Below, in pieces: positions 52,252 through 61,436 of a stretch of 64,000 bases of DNA (its first letter is position 1; every line of letters starts with the position of its first letter). Source of the stretch: Pseudoclavibacter helvolus (GTDB taxonomy: Bacteria; Actinomycetota; Actinomycetes; Actinomycetales; Microbacteriaceae); NCBI RefSeq assembly GCF_014191305.1, contig NZ_JACHWJ010000004.1, positions 1-64,000 on the forward strand, read 5' to 3'. The notes beneath the pieces are model-generated. The model saw nothing but the letters and a program-made list of their open reading frames with translations. It was not told where the DNA came from and made no database searches. A program made the translations under genes and the position numbers.

Positions 52252-52263
52252 CGGCTTTTCTCT

Positions 52264-52300
52264 GGGCGCCGGGCACCTCGATTTCAGGGGCCCGGCGCCC
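52264..52300 (+). terminator. terminator after galE
   Basis: GGGCGCCGGGC (52264-52274) pairs perfectly with GCCCGGCGCCC (52290-52300), followed by TTGCTC. The rest of the 52301-52516 gap contains no gene. Confidence 0.85.
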
Positions 52301-52516
52301 TTGCTCGCAGCCTGACCGCGATCGGCGCCTGATTAAGAGTCTTTTTGCGCGTTTGAGCACACGATTTGCGACAGACAAGGCTTGCGTATGTCGCGGGCCG
52401 TATGGTCAGTCTCGGTTCTTGTGCGCGCCATCGGCGCGGTGGCCGTCCGCTAGCGGCCATAGATCGAGTGCCTGGGCCGGGCGGTCGGGGGAACTTCCGC
52501 CTGGCCCCTCTTTCAA

Positions 52517-53683
52517 TCAGCTCCGCTTCGCGCGTCGTAGCTTCGGGAATACGAACAGTGCGTCTCCCGCCGGCCAGCGGCGAAGCCAGCAGAAGAGGTA
52601 GCTGAGGCCCATGGCGACGGCGGTGTTGATGATGAGCAGCCAGGTGGGGTCGAGGATTCCCCAGTCGCCCATCCACGAGGTGATCATGATCTGCGCCGGG
52701 TAGTGGACGACGTAGAAGACCACGGAGTTGCGGCCGATGTACTGCAGCCAGCGCGCCGAGTCGCCGTCCCCGCCCCGTCGCACGCCGGCGAGGCGGCGAG
52801 TGCTCATCATGACGGCGGCGACTCCGGCGAGGACCACCGGGATCCACACGAGCTCGTAGCGGTCGATGATGCGGGTCGCGGCGGTGACGGAGCCGTCCCC
52901 GGGGGCGGTTGCCGTTGCGTTCGATACCCAACGCAGTGCTCCGTCCAGGCCGAAGTAGGTGCCGTGCGTCTGCCCGATCAGCAGCGCGCCGAAGCCGGCG
53001 GCCAGGGCCGTGCATCCGATGAGCAGCGGCCAGCTCTCGATGCGGGCCAGCGCGCCACGGTAGCGGGCGACGAGGTGTCCGGCGAAGAAGAAGCCGCCGT
53101 AGTAGGCCAGCTCGCCCCACATCTCGACTGGCCCGATGCCGCGGGCCGAGAAGAGGGCGCTGAGGCCCCAGAGGGTGAGCGGTACGACGGCGAACCAGGG
53201 CCCGCGGATGCGTGTGAGCAGCGGCGCGGCGACGTAGTAGACCGCGAGGTAGAGGATGAACCAGAGCCAGCTGAGGGGGAACCAGTTGCTGAGGTTGGTC
53301 CATCCGTCTTGCATGGTGACGAGCCAGTAGACGGTGCCCCACAGGAGGTAGGGCCAGGCGAGGGCTCGGAGTTTGCTGGTGTAGTAGGTGGGGCCGGTTT
53401 TCGCGAGGGAGCGGCCGAGCAGCATGCCGGAGAGCAGCAGCAGAGTGCTCATCCGGTAGGGGGCGAAGAAGGTGTTGATGTCGTTGATGATGCCTGTCGG
53501 GGCAACGTTGATGACGAAGAGGGGGATCGCGCTCGCGTGGAACGTGACGACGAGCAGGATCGCGGCGCCTCGGACGAGATCCATCCAGTGTTCGCGTCGT
53601 TTGGCCGGCGTTGGAGCGGATTGGGGCGTCACATCCAGGTGCTGGTGTGGAGCCGGGCGCTCGGTGGGTGCTGGTGTGGTCAT
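52517..53683 (-). CDS. acyltransferase 3 family membrane protein
   Basis: 388 aa, about ten membrane helices, OafA/OatA class. The family start is EHWMDLVRGAAILLVVTFHA with the conserved His; a late motif is YIGRNSVVFYVVHYPAQIM. ATG 53683 (MTTPAPTERP) is chosen; upstream in-frame codons to 53770 overlap the end of the upstream paralog gene. It follows that gene by 10 bp on the minus strand, so they form a two-gene operon. Likely modifies an extracellular polysaccharide, given the neighbourhood. Confidence 0.88.
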   Translation of the reverse strand: MTTPAPTERPAPHQHLDVTPQSAPTPAKRREHWMDLVRGAAILLVVTFHASAIPLFVINVAPTGIINDINTFFAPYRMSTLLLLSGMLLGRSLAKTGPTYYTSKLRALAWPYLLWGTVYWLVTMQDGWTNLSNWFPLSWLWFILYLAVYYVAAPLLTRIRGPWFAVVPLTLWGLSALFSARGIGPVEMWGELAYYGGFFFAGHLVARYRGALARIESWPLLIGCTALAAGFGALLIGQTHGTYFGLDGALRWVSNATATAPGDGSVTAATRIIDRYELVWIPVVLAGVAAVMMSTRRLAGVRRGGDGDSARWLQYIGRNSVVFYVVHYPAQIMITSWMGDWGILDPTWLLIINTAVAMGLSYLFCWLRRWPAGDALFVFPKLRRAKRS

Positions 53684-53693
53684 CGGGCTTTGC

Positions 53694-54749
53694 TTATCTG
53701 GGGAAGGCGAAGAGTGCGTCCGCGACGCGGCTTCGGCGTCGGAGTGCAACAGCGCCGAACGATACGGCAAGTGCGGCGAAGATGCACGCGCTCATCATGA
53801 CGGGCTGTGTGGTGACGCCGCACGCGTCGAGCAGCTTCACGACCACAATTTGCAGCGGGTAGTGGATGAGGTAGAACACGATCGAGTTACGGCCGATGTA
53901 CTGCAGGAAGCGGGACACGGCGGGTTCTCGACGTTCGTCCCGCGAGCCTCGGATGCGCCTCGCGAGGAGCATGGTTCCTGCGATTCCGGCGAGGACGATC
54001 GGAACCCAGAGAAGCTCGAAGCGCTCGATGGTGCCGGTGTCGTTGGTGCCTGGCTCGTCGCCGCTGCCGAGGGCCAAGCCGTGCTCCTGCAGCACCAGGA
54101 GCGCCGCGAACACGGAGCTGCCGATGAGCAGCACCACCATGGTCGGTGCGGTGGCGAAGCGGCGCAGCGCGTGCCGGTGCTGCGAGATGAGGTAGCCGGT
54201 GAAGAAAAAGCCGCCGTAGTAGCTGAGGTCGAAGAGCGTGCCGACGGGTGCGGCCGTACTCAGCATCCAGAGCGCGACCGGAACGAGCGCGAACCACGGT
54301 CCCCGGATGCGCGTGAGCAGGGGAGCGGCGACGTAGTAGGAGAACAGGCAGAGGATGAACCACAGCCAGCTACGGGTGGCCCAGCCGTCTGGGCGCATCC
54401 ACTCTGTCGGGTTCTCGGTGGCGATCCAGAAGATGACAAGCCAGACCACGTATGGCCAGGCGAGGGTGCGGAGCTTGCTGGTGTAGTAGCGGCCGAGTGG
54501 CTTGGCGAGCGCGAGGGGGAGGAGGAGGCCGGAGAACAGCATGAGCGATGACATGCGGAACGGCGCGAAGTAGAGGGTGATGTCGTCGACGATGGTGCCC
54601 GGCTGGATGTCCGCGATGTGCATCGGAACGTCGATCGCGTGGTTGGCGATGACGAGGAGGATCGCGGCGCCGCGGATGAGGTCGATCCGACGCTCGCGCT
54701 GGCGTGGCAGGGTCGCCGGCGGGCGTGCTGCCGCGTCTTGTGTTGCCAT
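53694..54749 (-). CDS. acyltransferase 3 family membrane protein
   Basis: 351 aa, paralog of the next gene and of the one at 20.3 kb. Conserved start ERRIDLIRGAAILLVIANHA (His in IANHAIDVP), middle RSWLWFILCLFSYYVAAPLL, GGFFFTGYLI, and a late QYIGRNSIVFYLIHYPLQI. ATG 54749 is the start, divergent from the SGNH hydrolase gene. First of the acyltransferase pair. Confidence 0.88.
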   Translation of the reverse strand: MATQDAAARPPATLPRQRERRIDLIRGAAILLVIANHAIDVPMHIADIQPGTIVDDITLYFAPFRMSSLMLFSGLLLPLALAKPLGRYYTSKLRTLAWPYVVWLVIFWIATENPTEWMRPDGWATRSWLWFILCLFSYYVAAPLLTRIRGPWFALVPVALWMLSTAAPVGTLFDLSYYGGFFFTGYLISQHRHALRRFATAPTMVVLLIGSSVFAALLVLQEHGLALGSGDEPGTNDTGTIERFELLWVPIVLAGIAGTMLLARRIRGSRDERREPAVSRFLQYIGRNSIVFYLIHYPLQIVVVKLLDACGVTTQPVMMSACIFAALAVSFGAVALRRRSRVADALFAFPR

Positions 54750-54927
54750 TGGTTTCCCGTCTCGCCGTGTCTCGACGCTACACTTGCCCTCTTTTTGGGC
54801 TCAGACATGGCGAATCTGCGGGAATCTGAAATGACGTCCAGGGCTAAATCCCGCGGATCTGCGCGTGTCGGAATGGCCTTCGGTTCTCCGGGGAGTACAA
54901 GGTGCCGTGCTGGGCCGGTACGATCAC

Positions 54928-55710
54928 ATGGAAATGAAAACACGCAACCAGAGTGCGCGTCGTTGGCCCCAGCTGACACTGCTCGTGGTCGTGGCTCTCG
55001 CTGCGGCTGCGTTGGTGGCTCTGGCGTTCATGCCTCGACAGGCCCCCACCGGTGCCGGCGCTGACCCCGTTCTCACGATCTCCAGTTCAGAAGACGCCGC
55101 TTCGGCGACGAATTCCGCGAGTGCCCCTGCCGGTTCCGCACCGTCGGCGACCCCCGCGGGCGCCGGTCTGACGGTCGCCTTCATCGGCGATTCTTACACG
55201 TCCGGTGTCGGAGCGAGCGACCCGTCGCTGCGCTGGTCGACCCTGCTGGCGAACGCGAACGGCTGGGAAGAGCTGAATCTTGGCGTGAGTGGTTCGAGCT
55301 ACGGCCAGGGGCTCGACGAGTGGAACTCGTACGCGCTCCAGGTTGAGGAAGCCATCGCGGCGCAGCCAGACGTGGTGATCGTCTCCGGCGGTCTGAACAT
55401 GTCGGAGCTCGATCAGGAGCTTGGCGTCGAGTCGGTCTTCACCGATCTTCGTGCCGGGCTGCCGGATGCACGCATCCTGGCGGTCTCACCGTTCTGGGTG
55501 AGCACGGCGTACCCCGCGCAGCTGACCCTCACGGCGAACCTCATCAAGTCGGATGTGGCTGCGGTCGGCGGTGAGTACCTGGACATCGGGCACCTCTTCG
55601 AGGACGAGTTCCAGTACTTCGAGCTCGACGGTCTGCACCCGGACGATGCCGGCCACCAGCTGATCGCCAACGCTGTGGACGCGGGCTTGCCCGTGGAAAT
55701 CGGCGGCTGA
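54928..55710 (+). CDS. secreted/anchored SGNH-hydrolase (GDSL-like esterase)
   Basis: 260 aa. An N-terminal hydrophobic segment (LTLLVVVALAAAALVALAFM, about 17-36) acts as signal anchor, followed by a Ser/Ala/Thr-rich stem. The hydrolase motifs are FIGDSYTSGVG (nucleophile Ser89), the Gly of the GVSGSSYGQG block, the Asn of VVSGGLNMSE and the late Asp234/His237 in DGLHPDDAGH. Such esterases often act on acylated surface polysaccharides, which fits the acyltransferase pair divergent from it. ATG 54928 or 54934 are both possible; a -10 like TACGAT at 54919-54924 suggests a near-leaderless start. Confidence 0.88.
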   Translation: MEMKTRNQSARRWPQLTLLVVVALAAAALVALAFMPRQAPTGAGADPVLTISSSEDAASATNSASAPAGSAPSATPAGAGLTVAFIGDSYTSGVGASDPSLRWSTLLANANGWEELNLGVSGSSYGQGLDEWNSYALQVEEAIAAQPDVVIVSGGLNMSELDQELGVESVFTDLRAGLPDARILAVSPFWVSTAYPAQLTLTANLIKSDVAAVGGEYLDIGHLFEDEFQYFELDGLHPDDAGHQLIANAVDAGLPVEIGG

Positions 55711-55922
55711 TACGCGTTCTGCGCCACGGTGTGCCCGATCTGCGACTGATTCGGCACATTTCATGAATTTACAGCCCAATAACATGACACCAGTAGTATG
55801 AGGCCGGGCTTGCCCCAGCTTGCCTGAGATACCCCCTGCGCTCCGAACCGCGAGCCACCCGTTTCGTGCCTGCCGCGAAAGCGGCAGCGGCACGAGCGCG
55901 AGAGACACACGGACGGACCTAT

Positions 55923-57386
55923 ATGGAACTGCGCGACTACTTGCGAATCCTGCACAAGAACTGGATCATCATCCTGATCTGCACGCTGGCGGGTGTGGCG
56001 GGCGGTGCTGGGGCGTCGATGCTCATGACCCCCAAGTACGAGGCCACCGCTGAGCTTTACGTTTCGGTGCGTTCCTCAGACAGTTCCGTCGCCGGTGAGC
56101 TGGTCCAAGGCACCAACTTTGCTCGGCAAGCGGTTCAGTCGTACACGACGGTTGTGAACAAGGAAATCGTCACAAGCCGCGTCATTGAGGAACTCGGGCT
56201 TGACCGCAGTCCGAGCGAGCTCGCCAAGCAGATCACAGCGACGAACCAGCTCGACACGGTGGTCATCGAAGTGACGGTCACGGATGAAGATCCAGCACTG
56301 GCTGCATCACTCGCGAATTCAGTGGCGAGCAATTTCATCGATGTGATTGTCAACGAACTCGAAAAGCCTGAGGGAAACTCACCGAGCCTGGTGAAGATCG
56401 AGCCGGTTCAGTCAGCGCAAGTTCCGCAGTCTCCCGTCGCGCCTCGCGTGTCCCTAAACATTGTGTTCGGCGCTCTGCTGGGGCTTGCCGTCGGACTTGG
56501 CATTGCCGTTCTGCGCCAGTTCACGGACAGTAAGGTCCGGAGCACACACGACATCGCGCAGATCACCGACCGCCCCGTTATCGGAACGATCGCGTTCGAC
56601 CCAGACGCTGGCAAGCGCCCTCTCATCGTTCATGAGGAGCCCAAGAACCCCAAGGCGGAGTCGTACCGCGCGCTGCGTACGAACCTCCGCTTCATGGACA
56701 TTGAGAACACTCGTCACAGCTTCGTGGTGACGAGCTCGCTTCCGTCTGAAGGTAAGAGCACAACGTCAGCCAACATCGCAATCGCACTCGCTGAGCAGGG
56801 TGCCAAGGTTGTGCTCGTTGACGGTGACCTTCGCAAGCCGAAGGTTGCAACCACGATGGGCATCGACGGGTCCGTTGGTCTGACCGATCTTCTGAGCGGC
56901 CGCGCGGAGCCGAAGGACGTGCTCCAGCGCTGGGGTCGCGGTCGCCTGTACATTCTTCCCGCCGGTCGCATTCCGCCGAACCCGAGCGAGTTGCTCGGTT
57001 CGCACACGATGCAGCAGGTCCACGACCAGCTGCTCGCAGAGCATGATTACGTCATCATCGACGCGCCTCCGCTGCTGCTCGTCACCGACGGTGCAGTGCT
57101 GAGCGAGCTGGCACACGGGACGCTTCTCGTGGTTGCAAGCGGCCAGACTCCGCGCTCGGCTCTTGCTGGTGCGGTCGCGCAGCTTGAGGGCATCGGCTCG
57201 GAAGTGTCCGGCATCGTTGTGACGAAGGTACCGACCAAGGGACCCGACTCCTACGCGTACGGCGCGTACGGCGCGTACGGCGCGTACTACGGCACCGACG
57301 AAGCTGGAAACACGGTCACCGAGTACCGCAAGATCGGTACCGGGCAGATGCCCATTGTTGGTCGGAGCAAGCCACGGGGCAAGTGA
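55923..57386 (+). CDS. polysaccharide co-polymerase/tyrosine kinase (Wzz plus BY-kinase)
   Basis: Controls chain length and export of a surface polysaccharide, 487 aa. Wzz domain with helix 1 at about 14-32 and helix 2 at about 178-198, then the cytoplasmic BY-kinase: Walker A PSEGKSTTSANIA (Lys278), Walker A' VLVDGDLRKPK (297-307), Walker B DYVIIDAPPLL (376-386). The C-terminal tyrosine cluster has Tyr444, 446, 449, 452, 455 and 456, within three DNA repeats of GGCGCGTAC (57261-57287). ATG 55923 fits the family start MELRDYLRIL. First gene of the exopolysaccharide run; TAGTAT at 55794-55799 may be its -10 box. Confidence 0.93.
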   Translation: MELRDYLRILHKNWIIILICTLAGVAGGAGASMLMTPKYEATAELYVSVRSSDSSVAGELVQGTNFARQAVQSYTTVVNKEIVTSRVIEELGLDRSPSELAKQITATNQLDTVVIEVTVTDEDPALAASLANSVASNFIDVIVNELEKPEGNSPSLVKIEPVQSAQVPQSPVAPRVSLNIVFGALLGLAVGLGIAVLRQFTDSKVRSTHDIAQITDRPVIGTIAFDPDAGKRPLIVHEEPKNPKAESYRALRTNLRFMDIENTRHSFVVTSSLPSEGKSTTSANIAIALAEQGAKVVLVDGDLRKPKVATTMGIDGSVGLTDLLSGRAEPKDVLQRWGRGRLYILPAGRIPPNPSELLGSHTMQQVHDQLLAEHDYVIIDAPPLLLVTDGAVLSELAHGTLLVVASGQTPRSALAGAVAQLEGIGSEVSGIVVTKVPTKGPDSYAYGAYGAYGAYYGTDEAGNTVTEYRKIGTGQMPIVGRSKPRGK

Positions 57387-57477
57387 CAGCTAGTCACCCG
57401 GCGTTCATAGTCCAAGCACCTCAGCAAATTCAGAAGTCGGAAACTGCACCTGACTCTTGGGAAAGAATGCCTACACG

Positions 57478-58632
57478 ATGAGCACCCCAACAGCCGGAGC
57501 CTCACGCAGGCGAAAGGCCATGGTTTGGCGTCGAACCGTATTGGCGGGTTCGGAGACCTTTGTCCGAAACCAGACGGATGGACTGCCTACATGGTCCGGA
57601 AGCCTCGTGGGCATCGAACGAGTCAACTCGCCCGTGGTTCGTCCTGAAGACACTGTTCTCGAGTTCCCCTCCAGCCTCGCTCGGAGAGTGTTCCTCGCGA
57701 CCGGCTTTTCGCCGAAGATCCGAGACTTCGTTCGTGCCCAAGGGTTTGAGGTTGTTCATGCTCATTTTTCGACCAACGGATGGCTCATCCAGCGCGTAGC
57801 CAAGCAAAACAAGCTGCCGCTAGTCGTGACTGTGCACGGGCACGACATCACGAAGCTCCTCGTCTCGGGTTCCCCCCTCCGCAGGGCCTGGAACAGGCAC
57901 AAGGTTCGAAGCGTGTTCGGGCAGGCGGCCCGCATCATTGCTGTTTCTGACTTCGTTCGACAGAAAGCTCTCGACGCAGGTGCAGACGCGGAAAAAGTCG
58001 TGACGCTCTACACGGGGACACCGATTCCCGAACTGGAAGAAGTTGAGAAGCGCTGGGACGTCGTTTTTGTCGGACGCATGGTCGAGAAGAAGGGGGTCCA
58101 GGACCTCCTCAGTGCACTTGCCAGCCCCGGTCTGAGGAACGCGCGCGTAGCTCTGATCGGTGACGGTCCGCTCCGTGAGCAGCTTGAAGCTCAAGCCGCT
58201 GAGCTGGGCTTGAAGGTGGCTTTTCTTGGCATGATCCCGCCCCAGCAGGTGCATCGTGAACTGGCCGCCTCGAAGTTGCTTGCGGCACCTTCCGTGACTG
58301 CGAGTACCGGGGACACAGAGGGACTACCGACTGTGATCGTCGAGGCGATGGCTCTGGGCGTGCCCGTGGTGGCAACACGTCATAGCGGCATTCCCGAGGC
58401 CGTCCGCGAAGGTTTCAGCGGCGAGCTTGTTGATGAGCACGACGTCGCCGGGCTTGCGCAGGCACTCGAAGAACTCATCAACGATGAGGCCTTACGGGCC
58501 ACTTACTCGGCGAATGCCAGGGAAGATGCAGTGATGAGGTTCAACATGCTCAGGCAGTGCTCGCTGCTTGAAGAGTTGTACGCAAAAGTCAGCGAAAGCG
58601 CCTCGGCGAACAGGAAGCAGGAGACCGCGTGA
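57478..58632 (+). CDS. glycosyltransferase family 4
   Basis: GT-B glycosyltransferase, 384 aa. Recognisable parts are VTVHGHDITKLL, RIIAVSDFVRQKALDAG, WDVVFVGRMVEKKGVQDLL, and the donor-site region EGLPTVIVEAMALGVPVVAT. The acceptor sugar is unknown. ATG 57478 is chosen; a TTG at 57457 is in frame. It overlaps the next gene by 4 bp (GTGA), so the two are co-translated. The DNA here is clearly less GC-rich than before 55 kb. Confidence 0.92.
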   Translation: MSTPTAGASRRRKAMVWRRTVLAGSETFVRNQTDGLPTWSGSLVGIERVNSPVVRPEDTVLEFPSSLARRVFLATGFSPKIRDFVRAQGFEVVHAHFSTNGWLIQRVAKQNKLPLVVTVHGHDITKLLVSGSPLRRAWNRHKVRSVFGQAARIIAVSDFVRQKALDAGADAEKVVTLYTGTPIPELEEVEKRWDVVFVGRMVEKKGVQDLLSALASPGLRNARVALIGDGPLREQLEAQAAELGLKVAFLGMIPPQQVHRELAASKLLAAPSVTASTGDTEGLPTVIVEAMALGVPVVATRHSGIPEAVREGFSGELVDEHDVAGLAQALEELINDEALRATYSANAREDAVMRFNMLRQCSLLEELYAKVSESASANRKQETA

Positions 58633-59882
58633 AGACTCGGGTCGCGATCACCAACACAGTACTGTCCAACACCGGAGATGCGGCCATCGCTCTCTCGATC
58701 ATGGACCAGCTGCGCTCGGAGAACCCACAGGCGGAATTCGAGTTTGTGGTCTTCGACTCTGCCGCTGCGCACACTTCGAAGCTCTACCCCGAGCTTGAGA
58801 TCGTTCAGTTGCTGTCGCTTCTGCCTCCGTTCCGTCCTGGCAAAGTCTGGCGACGCGTGAATGGGGTTCGGGTCGCCGTAGTTCGTGGACTTGCTTCTCA
58901 AAGCGCAGTTCGGCGAGCGGCCAGCAGGCTTTCAAGTGCTCTCTTCGGAGGTGCCTTCCGCCGGGCCATCCGCGCGCTGGAGGGCGTTGACCTGGTAATC
59001 AGTAGCGGAGGGACCTACCTGGTCGACCACTATAATTTCTCGGCTCGAGTGGCTGAGTTGAAGCTCGCCAAGAGCCTGAGCAAGCCGATAGTTCTCTGGA
59101 CCCAATCGCTTGGCCCGTTCGATGACGCGCGGGCGCGAAGAAACGCGACGGAGATAGCTGAAATCGCTGACGCGGTATATTTCCGAGACGAGCGATCCAA
59201 ACTGAGCAGGGAATCACTCGGCGTCTCTGCGGGGACGCAGGAGCGCGTTGTTGCAGCCGACTCGGTCTTCGGCATTGACACGGGCCGCGAGCGGAGTGTC
59301 GACGACCAAGGTGCATTGATCTCCGTTCGAAAGTGGAAAACGACGATCACTGGTGTTCCGTCTGACCTCAAGAACTACCGAGCATCCGTGGTAGCTGCGA
59401 GTCGACTGCTCGAAGAGCGTGGGTTGCCAGTCAGGGCGCTCTCGACCTGCCAAGGTGTTCCCTCCTATGGGCAAGACGATTCGCTGGTTGCTCGCGACTT
59501 CTTCCATGATTCTTCTCGTGTGAAGGTCGACGGCGATTTCCATGACCCCTACGAGATCCTCGATGAACTGGCCGGAGCCAAGATTGTAATCGCTACTCGG
59601 ATGCACTTCGCGATCCTCGCGCTCATCAGCCGGGTGCCTGTCGTTGCGATCGCGTACGAGTTCAAGACGGTCGAGCTCTTCAAATCTCTTGGCCTGGGCG
59701 ACTACTGCATAGAAATCGAGAACGTCACCCCTGAGTGGCTCGCCGAGCGGGTCAACCGGCTGCTTGATGCACCTGAGGGGCCGCAGCTTGCAGCGTCCGT
59801 CCTGCAGGACACCAAGCTCTCAGCGGCGACGCCAGCCACCAGTGCGGTGGTTCGTGCCGCACTCAAGAACCGCGTTGGTTAG
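58629..59882 (+). CDS. polysaccharide pyruvyl transferase family protein
   Basis: Adds pyruvate ketals to sugars of exopolysaccharides (family with CsaB/WcaK), 417 aa. N-terminal VAITNTVLSNTGDAAIALSI and LVISSGGTYLVDHY, then IVLWTQSLGPFDD and ISVRKWK, and the C-terminal KIVIATRMHFAILALISRVP with YEFKTVELFKSLGL. GTG 58629 overlaps the previous stop. Pyruvylation of the polymer is a reasonable inference. Confidence 0.9.
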   Translation: MKTRVAITNTVLSNTGDAAIALSIMDQLRSENPQAEFEFVVFDSAAAHTSKLYPELEIVQLLSLLPPFRPGKVWRRVNGVRVAVVRGLASQSAVRRAASRLSSALFGGAFRRAIRALEGVDLVISSGGTYLVDHYNFSARVAELKLAKSLSKPIVLWTQSLGPFDDARARRNATEIAEIADAVYFRDERSKLSRESLGVSAGTQERVVAADSVFGIDTGRERSVDDQGALISVRKWKTTITGVPSDLKNYRASVVAASRLLEERGLPVRALSTCQGVPSYGQDDSLVARDFFHDSSRVKVDGDFHDPYEILDELAGAKIVIATRMHFAILALISRVPVVAIAYEFKTVELFKSLGLGDYCIEIENVTPEWLAERVNRLLDAPEGPQLAASVLQDTKLSAATPATSAVVRAALKNRVG

Positions 59883-59924
59883 CCCGCACGCCCGGGCCTC
59901 ACTGAGCTCGAGGGAGGGGGCACG

Positions 59925-61361
59925 TTGAGCGGTGCGGTCGCGGTCAAGTGGAACGCGTACGGGCTTATCGGTCGGCAGGTCATCTTGCTGGTCGCGTCAG
60001 TCCTACTTGCGCGCATTATTGGCCCGACATCCTATGGAATCGTTGCCCAAGCTGCCGTCTACATCACGTTCACGAGCCTGCTCTTAGATCAGGGTCTGTC
60101 GTCTGCCCTGATTAGCAAGCGGGACCTCCAGCCACGCACCATCGGTGCCGTGGCGATGCTGAACATCGTCATGGGTCTCGTGCTTTGCGGGCTCACGCTG
60201 CTGCTCTCAGCGCAACTCGCTGGTGCGCTACGGACGCCGGAGCTCGCTCCGGTCCTCGTTGCGCTTGCGTGCTTCCTGCCAATCAAGGCCGGCGCCATCG
60301 TGCCGAGGCTACTTCTCATGCGTGACATGAAGTTCAAGCCTCTAGCCGTCGCAGAAATCGTCTCAGCATTCGTTGGATCGATGGCTGCAATCGGGTTTGC
60401 ACTTGGTGGCTTCAGCTTCTGGGCTGTGGTCTTGCAGTACATCGTTACTGACATCCTTCTGACGATCATGCTAACGATCTCGGCTCGACCGCCTTTGCCG
60501 AACTTCAGGTTCAATCATCTTGGCGCCGTTGCAGGTTTCGGGCTCCGCGTTTTTGGTGGGAACTTCCTCTCCTTCCTGGCACGGAACGTGGACACGATCA
60601 TGGTGTCTCGAGAATTTGGAGCCACCTCTGCCGGGTATTACGGGTTCGCCTACAAGATCCTCATGACGCCACTTCAGATGGTGGGACAAGCAGTCACGCG
60701 CGTGCTCTTCCCTGCCATTGCGAAGTCCAGGCACGACATCAAGCGAGTGCGCGGGTTGGTCAGCGACAGCACATCAATGATCGCCTTGGTGTCGTTCCCA
60801 GGTATGGCGCTCGTTGCAATCAGCGCCCCGTCGTGGATTCTGGGCGTGATGGGTGCGGAATGGCTTCCGGCAGTCGCCATCGTCCAGGTCTTAGCTGTGA
60901 CGGGCGCTCGACAAGCAGTCACCACCTTGAACGCGCCGATCCTCCTCGGCATGGATCGTTCTGACTTGCACTTGGTTTTCAACATCATCGCGTCTGTGGT
61001 TCAGGTCGCCGGCATTCTTGCGGGGCTTGCCTGGGGTCCTCTTGGAGTTGCCGTCGGCTACACAGCAGCTGGATTCCTCCTCATGCCGCTCGTCTACTCC
61101 GTCCAGCGCAGAGCGGCTGGCATCACGGCGTGGGCTCAGATCAAAGCGGTCCTCCCCGCACTGCACGGAACAGCGTGGGCGAGCGCGGTGGCCATTCTCA
61201 TCGGCATCCTGCTAGAAGGACAGTTCTGGCTCATCGTGCTTTCCGCGCAGGCAGTCGCAGGGGCCTTTGTCTTCGCCGTCGTCATGTGGTTCGTTCACAA
61301 GTCGACGTTGCAGCGCGCGATCACTCTCGCATCGTCGATGCGAGGCAAGCGATCCAAGTAG
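59925..61361 (+). CDS. oligosaccharide flippase (Wzx/MOP family)
   Basis: Lipid-linked repeat-unit flippase, 478 aa with about 12-14 membrane helices. The N-terminus NAYGLIGRQVILLVASVLLA and RIIGPTSYGIVAQAAV are typical of polysaccharide-synthesis proteins of this family, and FLARNVDTIMVSREFGATSA is a second family stretch. The TTG start is supported by AGGGAGG 7 bp upstream. Position between glycosyltransferases and near a Wzy-like polymerase supports a Wzx role. Confidence 0.92.
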   Translation: MSGAVAVKWNAYGLIGRQVILLVASVLLARIIGPTSYGIVAQAAVYITFTSLLLDQGLSSALISKRDLQPRTIGAVAMLNIVMGLVLCGLTLLLSAQLAGALRTPELAPVLVALACFLPIKAGAIVPRLLLMRDMKFKPLAVAEIVSAFVGSMAAIGFALGGFSFWAVVLQYIVTDILLTIMLTISARPPLPNFRFNHLGAVAGFGLRVFGGNFLSFLARNVDTIMVSREFGATSAGYYGFAYKILMTPLQMVGQAVTRVLFPAIAKSRHDIKRVRGLVSDSTSMIALVSFPGMALVAISAPSWILGVMGAEWLPAVAIVQVLAVTGARQAVTTLNAPILLGMDRSDLHLVFNIIASVVQVAGILAGLAWGPLGVAVGYTAAGFLLMPLVYSVQRRAAGITAWAQIKAVLPALHGTAWASAVAILIGILLEGQFWLIVLSAQAVAGAFVFAVVMWFVHKSTLQRAITLASSMRGKRSK

Positions 61362-61436
61362 AGTCACAAGACTTTCCGCAACGGTGGTGCCGCCCGAACG
61401 CGACACGGAACATCGAGTGATGAAGGAACCAAGATC

